Of a stretch of DNA of 64,000 nucleotides, positions 58,799 to 64,000 are shown piece by piece (within the stretch, counting starts at the first letter, position 1; the number at the start of each line of letters is the position of its first letter). A model generated the notes under the pieces. That model saw only the letters and a list, made by a program, of their open reading frames with translations. It made no database searches and was not told the origin of the DNA. The translations under genes were made by a program, and so were the position numbers. Source of the DNA: Ancylomarina sp963977525 (GTDB lineage: Bacteria; Bacteroidota; Bacteroidia; Bacteroidales; Marinifilaceae); contig CAXBPC010000002.1 of the NCBI GenBank assembly GCA_963977525.1, positions 1-64,000 of the forward strand, in the 5' to 3' direction.

Positions 58799-61700
58799 TT
58801 GCCTGTTTTACGAAATGGTAAACCTATCTCAATTTTTGTACCAACAGGGATTTGAGTTTCATCATACAAATCGAAAATCTTATAATCATACTTGTGAGTA
58901 TTATTATTCATCTTATTTAGTAGACTAATTCTTTCTTGAATTATTTGCATTGTTTTTTCGTAAGATGACTTTCGACTTTCAGCATCATACTCTTTCGATT
59001 TTGCCCTCCCAATACCATTATCTTCTATTGTACAACTAATGTATCGACTATCTTCTAAGTCGAAATTTATGAGTATTAAGCCATCTTTTTTACAAGTTGA
59101 TAAGCCAAACCTAATTGCACTTTCGATAAATGGTTGTATCAACATTGGTGGAATATGGTAGTTGTAAGGATTAATATTTTTGTTGATGGTAATCTCAAAA
59201 ATAAATTGATTCATAAAACGCATTTGCTCAAGCTTAACGTAGTGTTTTAGATAAGCAATTTCGTCTGAAAGACTGATGTAATCTTTATCTGCATTATCAA
59301 TGTTCTTACGGAGAACGGTTGAAAAGTCAGATAGATAGTCAAGTGCATTTTCAGTTTCTTGTTCAAGAATATAACCTTGTATCGAGTTAAGTGCATTAAA
59401 AATAAAATGTGGATCAAGTTGATTTTGAAGCGTTTTCATTTTAAGCCCTAAAATGCTTGTATTTATTTCATTTCGATCTTCTTCTTCCTTAAGGATTTTA
59501 CGCGTATAAATCCGCATAGCAGCAATTATGAGTCCCACTAGCGAGGCAAAGCTTATTGCATAAAACCAAGGTTTCTTCCACCACGGATATGCTATAGAAA
59601 CCTTAATGGAAAAGGGCACAATGCCAGATTTGTTTAAATATTTTCCTTGTATGTTTAAGGTGTAATTACCACTAGGTAGGTTCGAATATATAGCATGAGT
59701 ATTTGTACTCCAGTTTGACCAACCATTATCAAATTCTTTTAACTGATATCGAAAAATACTTTTACCAAGGTTTAAGCAGTTTTGGAAATCAAATGAAAAT
59801 GTTAGATAGTTTTGGTTATGGGATAGATTAATTGGACCGATTATATTCTTAGTCCAAACGTTAATTTTTGGAGGATCTGGCTGCCAATATTTATTGTAAA
59901 TTTGAAGGTTTGTAAGGTTTAAAGAACAATTGCTTTTTTCAAGTTTATCAATTGCAGAATTTGTGATCTTTAAGAGTCTATTATTAGTACTTACCCATAT
60001 ATTTTGATCTCTATCAGTAATAGAGTTTTTTCCACTTCGATCGAAATAGCCTTTTGTGTGATCCCAGAAACGATAATTTATAGCAGAGTCTATAGCCCAT
60101 GATTGATAATCAAAACGATAAACACCTTCGTTTGTTCCACACCAAAGTGAGTTGTCATTTAGATATTGAAAGCCTTGTATCGACGTTCCAGAAAGTCCTA
60201 ATTCGCTGTTGATTATACCTAGAATATCAAGTTGTTTGTTCTGATATCTTAATTTATATACACGGCCATTGTTTCCGCCAGCAATCATATTGCCATCTGG
60301 AAGTAGCAGTAGATCATTAATAACGTTATGAATCTCTGAGTTGAAATTATTGAAATGTTCAATTTCTCCAGATTTATATTTGAAAAGCCCTATTTGTTTT
60401 GTCGAGAACCAAACTTCAGAGTTTTTTGATAGTATTTTACTAACATCAATTTTATCGGATTCTGAAATTTTATAACTGAAATCTTTATTCTGAAACTTTT
60501 CACCCGTATAAACTTGGAATTCATTGTTCCAAACGAGGCACAGTTCGTTATTTTCGGTAAAGGTAAATTTGCTTGCTGGGCTAATACCAACATATTTAAT
60601 TGAATCTGTTTTTAAATTCAGGGTGTAAAACCCCATATTGGTTGCCAGCCATAATTCTGATTTACTATTGTTCAAAATATCAAATATTTGAATTTCATGT
60701 TCACATTCAAAAGAACGATGGCCATCTTTTATAGAGCATAATTCCGAAGTTGAAATACGTTTTTGAATCTTATTTTCCTTGAAGTATATTATTTCCTTTT
60801 GGGTTGCTATATAGATATAGCCATTAGAATCAGATTCAATGTCAGAGATTTTGAGTTCATCAAGATTAAAATACGAAGCATCAAAATATTGAAATATCGA
60901 GTTTTGAAAATGCAGAATGCCTTGATTTCTTGTTCCTAACCAAATATTGCTCTCATTGCTGTCAATAAATATTGATTGTACAAAAACATTATCAATATTA
61001 TTAGATCTTGAAAAATCTTTAACTTCTTGTTCTGCAACTTTTAGAACTTTTCGGTATTCAATATCATCTATAAAGTATCTTAATAGATAAAATATTTCAT
61101 CATTAGAAGATACAACTTGAATTATCTCACAATCGATGTCATTATGTTCTTCACTTCTGATTTTAAAAGCCTCGTTATTAAGTGCAAATTTATTTAGAAG
61201 CTGTGCAGTATGAAATTTATTAAATTCTATGACTGGCAGGTAATCATCCTTTTTTAATAAGCTGAGTTTAGCATCTCTTAGGTCACATTCATATGTTTCA
61301 TTAGGCGTACTTGAGATAGCTATTAGTTTGTCGTTATTATTAACAAAGCTTGTAACATCAATAAATTTATTGGCTTCAAAAGAAGTTAGAGTGATCTTAT
61401 TTTTTTTATCAATAGATACTTTGTGTACTCCCTCATTCGTACTGATTAATAGTTGTTTATGCTCTTGATCGAAATAAACAGATCGAATGCCATTTTTTAT
61501 GCCTAATTCGGTGTAATTATATATATTAATTTTATTTCCATCAAATTGGCATAAGCCAATATTTAAGACAGATAACCAAAGATTGTTATTGTTGTCTTCA
61601 CAAACGGATTGTATTTTTTCACCGTATAGTTTTTCGAGTTCTTTACGGATAATTATTTTACCACCATCAAATTCAAAAAAGCCGGCATCAGTTGCAAGCC

Positions 61701-61866
61701 AAACTATGTTTCTGGAATCACAGAAAATTTGGCGTATATTATTACTTGGCAAACCATCATTTAGTGTAAATGAAGATTGATATCGGCTTGAGGCCTGTGT
61801 AAAGCAGGTACAAAACAATATCAACATTAAAGAAGTAAGACATTTTAATGAGGTTTTTCTAAACAT
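58795..61866 (-). CDS. Membrane sensor histidine kinase with two-component propeller, Y_Y_Y and LytS-type kinase domains
   Basis: 1023-residue inner-membrane sensor. Signal peptide (ending FCTCFTQA), then two seven-bladed propellers in the periplasm (about 25-690; repeats such as IRQIFCDSRNIVWLATDAGF, DNSLWCGTNEGVYRF, DQNIWVSTNNRL), a Y_Y_Y domain (LSHNQNYLTFSFDFQNC... LPSGNYTLNIQG, about 710-785), one membrane helix (WFYAISFASLVGLIIAAMRIY) and a His_kinase/LytS domain with QLDPHFIFNALNSIQGY (phospho-His) and a degenerate ATPase EDNGIGRAKSKEY. No response regulator domain is fused and no LytTR partner gene is adjacent. Usually these sensors detect polysaccharide products; its target is not known. 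I start at ATG 61866, dropping 20 residues of the longer frame that precede the signal peptide. Confidence 0.92.
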   Translation of the reverse strand: MFRKTSLKCLTSLMLILFCTCFTQASSRYQSSFTLNDGLPSNNIRQIFCDSRNIVWLATDAGFFEFDGGKIIIRKELEKLYGEKIQSVCEDNNNNLWLSVLNIGLCQFDGNKINIYNYTELGIKNGIRSVYFDQEHKQLLISTNEGVHKVSIDKKNKITLTSFEANKFIDVTSFVNNNDKLIAISSTPNETYECDLRDAKLSLLKKDDYLPVIEFNKFHTAQLLNKFALNNEAFKIRSEEHNDIDCEIIQVVSSNDEIFYLLRYFIDDIEYRKVLKVAEQEVKDFSRSNNIDNVFVQSIFIDSNESNIWLGTRNQGILHFQNSIFQYFDASYFNLDELKISDIESDSNGYIYIATQKEIIYFKENKIQKRISTSELCSIKDGHRSFECEHEIQIFDILNNSKSELWLATNMGFYTLNLKTDSIKYVGISPASKFTFTENNELCLVWNNEFQVYTGEKFQNKDFSYKISESDKIDVSKILSKNSEVWFSTKQIGLFKYKSGEIEHFNNFNSEIHNVINDLLLLPDGNMIAGGNNGRVYKLRYQNKQLDILGIINSELGLSGTSIQGFQYLNDNSLWCGTNEGVYRFDYQSWAIDSAINYRFWDHTKGYFDRSGKNSITDRDQNIWVSTNNRLLKITNSAIDKLEKSNCSLNLTNLQIYNKYWQPDPPKINVWTKNIIGPINLSHNQNYLTFSFDFQNCLNLGKSIFRYQLKEFDNGWSNWSTNTHAIYSNLPSGNYTLNIQGKYLNKSGIVPFSIKVSIAYPWWKKPWFYAISFASLVGLIIAAMRIYTRKILKEEEDRNEINTSILGLKMKTLQNQLDPHFIFNALNSIQGYILEQETENALDYLSDFSTVLRKNIDNADKDYISLSDEIAYLKHYVKLEQMRFMNQFIFEITINKNINPYNYHIPPMLIQPFIESAIRFGLSTCKKDGLILINFDLEDSRYISCTIEDNGIGRAKSKEYDAESRKSSYEKTMQIIQERISLLNKMNNNTHKYDYKIFDLYDETQIPVGTKIEIGLPFRKTGN

Positions 61867-62066
61867 TCTACAATTATAGTAAATATGCTTTATATATTGA
61901 ATTGTCAAGTTTGTCAAATTTTTCACGAAACCTAGTTTTGTAAAATCTAAGCTAAGCTTATTCTATTGAATCGTCTGATATTTTTTAGGTAAATAGACTA
62001 ATGGAAAAAGTGTTGATTAGAACAAGATTGCTTAATTTTGAATAATCTCTATGAAATAGATGAATT

Positions 62067-62627
62067 ATGAAAGCTGAATTAAACCAACAAAATATTGACA
62101 AAGCAGAAGAATTGTTTTCGTCAAACCCAAATTTTAAATTGACTGTTCTTCCCCGTATAAGATTGTTGCATACGATTAAAAAAGAGCTTAAATCTTATAG
62201 TGATTTAAAGTGGTTTTTTGAATTTGACTATGTTAATGTCAACCAGAATCGTGTAATTATAAATTATCTGCCTTCTGCTAATACTGAATTGGCACTTTAT
62301 TACGAAATTCCATTGATGCAGAAATTTGAATTAAGAAGTTTTCTTGGGAATTCATCAGTACATTTTATTGATGTATATAATTTCTTGATTGAGAATTCTT
62401 TCATAAAAGAAAAGCAATTCACAATACGTGCTGAGTATCGGAAAATCCCTCATTTTATATTAAATTTGAAAATCAAGAGGTATCAGTTTTCTATATTGAA
62501 ACAATATTCAGATACATTACCGAACTTAAATGGACCAATTGACGAATTGATATTAGAAGAGGTCGGCAATAATTTTGATTTGTTTAATCAAATATTCAAA
62601 TTAATTATTGATAACTTCCGTCAGTAA
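62067..62627 (+). CDS. Unknown 186-residue protein
   Basis: Soluble alpha/beta protein with helical start (MKAELNQQNIDKAEELFSS) and a beta-rich core (RVIINYLPSANTELALYYEI, IRAEYRKIPHFILNLKIKR). No motif recognised. Its stop lies 21 bp before the probable TTG start of the Cache-domain kinase on the same strand, so the two may be cotranscribed and this could be an accessory factor of the kinase. Confidence 0.7.
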   Translation: MKAELNQQNIDKAEELFSSNPNFKLTVLPRIRLLHTIKKELKSYSDLKWFFEFDYVNVNQNRVIINYLPSANTELALYYEIPLMQKFELRSFLGNSSVHFIDVYNFLIENSFIKEKQFTIRAEYRKIPHFILNLKIKRYQFSILKQYSDTLPNLNGPIDELILEEVGNNFDLFNQIFKLIIDNFRQ

Positions 62628-62647
62628 TAGACTTAAACTTTTATGCC

Positions 62648-64000
62648 TTGAAACAACTTAAACTTTTCAGACATTTTCAGAATATAAGTATTGGTAGAGC
62701 CTATCTTCTACTATTTTCATCATTATCAAGCCTCTTTCTTATTATTATAGGTGGGATATGGATTTACAATGAGTATACAAAGTTTGATAAAGAGACAAAA
62801 TCTCTTAGAGATAAATATATTAATGAGCATAAGGCCATATTGATTGATAATACGAAAAAATGTATTGATTATATCGAGTATAGAGAAAATCAGTCTGAGG
62901 AACTTATAAGGGAAAACCTAAAGAGTAATGTTGATCAAGCCCACGAGATTGCACTACATATTTATAATAAAAACAAGAATGTTTTATCGGAAAAGGAAAT
63001 AAAAGGAAGAATTAAGGAAGCTATTTCTGCCTTTAGGTTCAATTCAACGAAAAGGTATATTTTCATTAATACTATTGGAGGTGTAGGAGTACTGTATCCA
63101 CGTAATCCTGAATGGGAAGGGAAATCACTTCTTAAATACAAGGATATCAACCAAAACCAGTTGGTTGTAAATGAAATTAATCATCTAAAAGAAGCTGATG
63201 AATCATTTATAATGTACAAGGGTGCAAAAAATAAACCTAATAAGTATAATGCTTATACAAAGATTTCTTACATCAAGAAATTTAAGCCATTAAATTGGTA
63301 TATGGGGAGTTTTGCTTATGCCGATGATTTTCTAGAGTCGATTCAAACAGATTGTATTGAGCGAATAAAGAACATGAAGGTTAACGAAGATAATTACTTC
63401 TTTATCTACTCTAAAAATGGGACCTGCCTTCTTCATAAGAAAGATAAATATTTAGGACGCAACTATAGGACTTTTGAAGAAGAGGATGATATTGATGTAT
63501 CTCGTAAAATTTTATTTTCGATAGGAGAGAAAGTTGATCGGTTTATTAGTTATGATTTAGCAAAAGGCGAAAAAATCACATATCTCTATGGTATTAATGA
63601 GTGGAATTGGATTTTAGGATCAGGCTTTCATACCAAACAGATTGAAAAAGAGATAGCAGGAAGGAAGGTTGAGCTGTATGATCGCTTGATTGATTATAGT
63701 ACGAATATAGTTTTGTTGATATTCCTGACCTTTTTAACGCTTTATTTTGCAGCAAGATTATTGTCTTCTAAAATGAATAAGAGTGTACATTCTTTTAACG
63801 AATTCTTCAAGAAAGCATCAACGGAATCTGTAAAAATAGATGTTGAAAAACTTAATTTTTCTGATTTTAAAAATATGGCATCTACCGTTAATGTAATGAT
63901 AGATACCAGAGTAAAGAAAGAAAATGAACTTGTTCAAGCACGAGAACTTGCTGAAAAATCAGACAAACTTAAAACGGCATTTCTTTCTAATATGACTCAT
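62648..64000 (+). CDS. Cache-domain sensor histidine kinase, partial (runs off window)
   Basis: 451 codons in one open frame to the window end. No ATG is available near the start; the only sensible start is TTG at 62648, 21 bp after the previous stop. Membrane segment 1 at about 18-40 (AYLLLFSSLSSLFLIIIGG), then a long periplasmic Cache-type region with WEGKSLLKYKDINQ, LNWYMGSFAYADDF and WNWILGSGFHTKQI (two Cache modules), membrane segment 2 (TNIVLLIFLTFLTLYFAAR). Then a HAMP-like linker and the start of the DHp domain: ELAEKSDKLKTAFLSNMTH, ending at the phospho-His. A ligand- or stress-sensing hybrid or classical kinase; the rest lies outside. Confidence 0.88.
   Translation, partial: MKQLKLFRHFQNISIGRAYLLLFSSLSSLFLIIIGGIWIYNEYTKFDKETKSLRDKYINEHKAILIDNTKKCIDYIEYRENQSEELIRENLKSNVDQAHEIALHIYNKNKNVLSEKEIKGRIKEAISAFRFNSTKRYIFINTIGGVGVLYPRNPEWEGKSLLKYKDINQNQLVVNEINHLKEADESFIMYKGAKNKPNKYNAYTKISYIKKFKPLNWYMGSFAYADDFLESIQTDCIERIKNMKVNEDNYFFIYSKNGTCLLHKKDKYLGRNYRTFEEEDDIDVSRKILFSIGEKVDRFISYDLAKGEKITYLYGINEWNWILGSGFHTKQIEKEIAGRKVELYDRLIDYSTNIVLLIFLTFLTLYFAARLLSSKMNKSVHSFNEFFKKASTESVKIDVEKLNFSDFKNMASTVNVMIDTRVKKENELVQARELAEKSDKLKTAFLSNMTH

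Overview
The window looks like chromosomal DNA of an AT-rich, probably marine or anaerobic Bacteroidota (my guess is Marinilabiliales/Marinifilaceae-like). The evidence is a complete SusC/SusD/SusE/SusF locus, a type IX secretion (T9SS) sorting domain on a secreted amylase, Bacteroidota-typical families (DUF3570, DUF4266, DUF6261, DUF7935-like, propeller/Y_Y_Y sensor kinases), Bacteroidota-style promoters (TTTG-N19-TAnnTTTG) and weak Shine-Dalgarno sites. No rRNA, tRNA or CRISPR array was seen.

Layout. (1) 1-17.5 kb is mostly housekeeping: an HU-like DNA-binding protein, a thioredoxin remnant, an aspartate-type aminotransferase, a DEAD-box helicase, a CPBP protease, YibE/F, alkaline phosphatase, a long-chain acyl-CoA synthetase, a class V aminotransferase and a metallophosphoesterase. 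It ends with a tight four-gene operon (thioredoxin, ApbE-type FMN transferase, DUF4266 lipoprotein, DUF3570 protein). (2) 17.7-42.7 kb is a large alpha-glucan (starch/maltodextrin) utilisation locus. The minus-strand arm is SusC-SusD-SusE-SusF-T9SS amylase. The plus-strand arm is a LacI-type regulator, an MFS sugar transporter, beta-phosphoglucomutase, GH65 maltose phosphorylase, a SusA-like GH13, a GH31 and two lipoprotein GH13 enzymes. The likely flow is: glucan cut at the surface, oligosaccharides imported by SusCD, trimmed in the periplasm, maltose carried in by the MFS protein, then phosphorolysed to glucose plus beta-glucose-1-phosphate and isomerised to glucose-6-phosphate. A 13-bp palindromic element recurs at the promoters of both arms and, unexpectedly, upstream of the aminotransferase at 2.9 kb.

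(3) 42.7-52.2 kb is an accessory array of small, functionally unrelated genes (DUF1456, a TRM11-like methyltransferase, a serine hydrolase, DUF502, a sensor kinase, several unknowns, a truncated antiporter). They are separated by copies of a dispersed repeat that combines a terminator hairpin, a promoter-like sequence and a 5'-leader hairpin. Several genes are also flanked by short inverted repeats of the form GTT...GC / GC...AAC, as in integron cassettes. No integrase is present in the window. This is the best candidate here for an undescribed system. (4) 52.2-52.8 kb holds a seven-copy 82-bp tandem repeat with a 246-bp higher-order period. (5) 53.1-56.5 kb contains a DUF6261 protein, then an FHA-domain protein, a Ser/Thr kinase and a small unknown protein. 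(6) 56.6-57.9 kb is a graveyard of gene and IS fragments. (7) 58-64 kb has a class IV aminotransferase, a large propeller-type histidine kinase, an unknown protein and a Cache-domain histidine kinase that runs off the end.

Family assignments come from reading motifs by eye, without database searches. Start codons were moved to the first plausible ATG where the longest open frame began at TTG or carried an unlikely extension.
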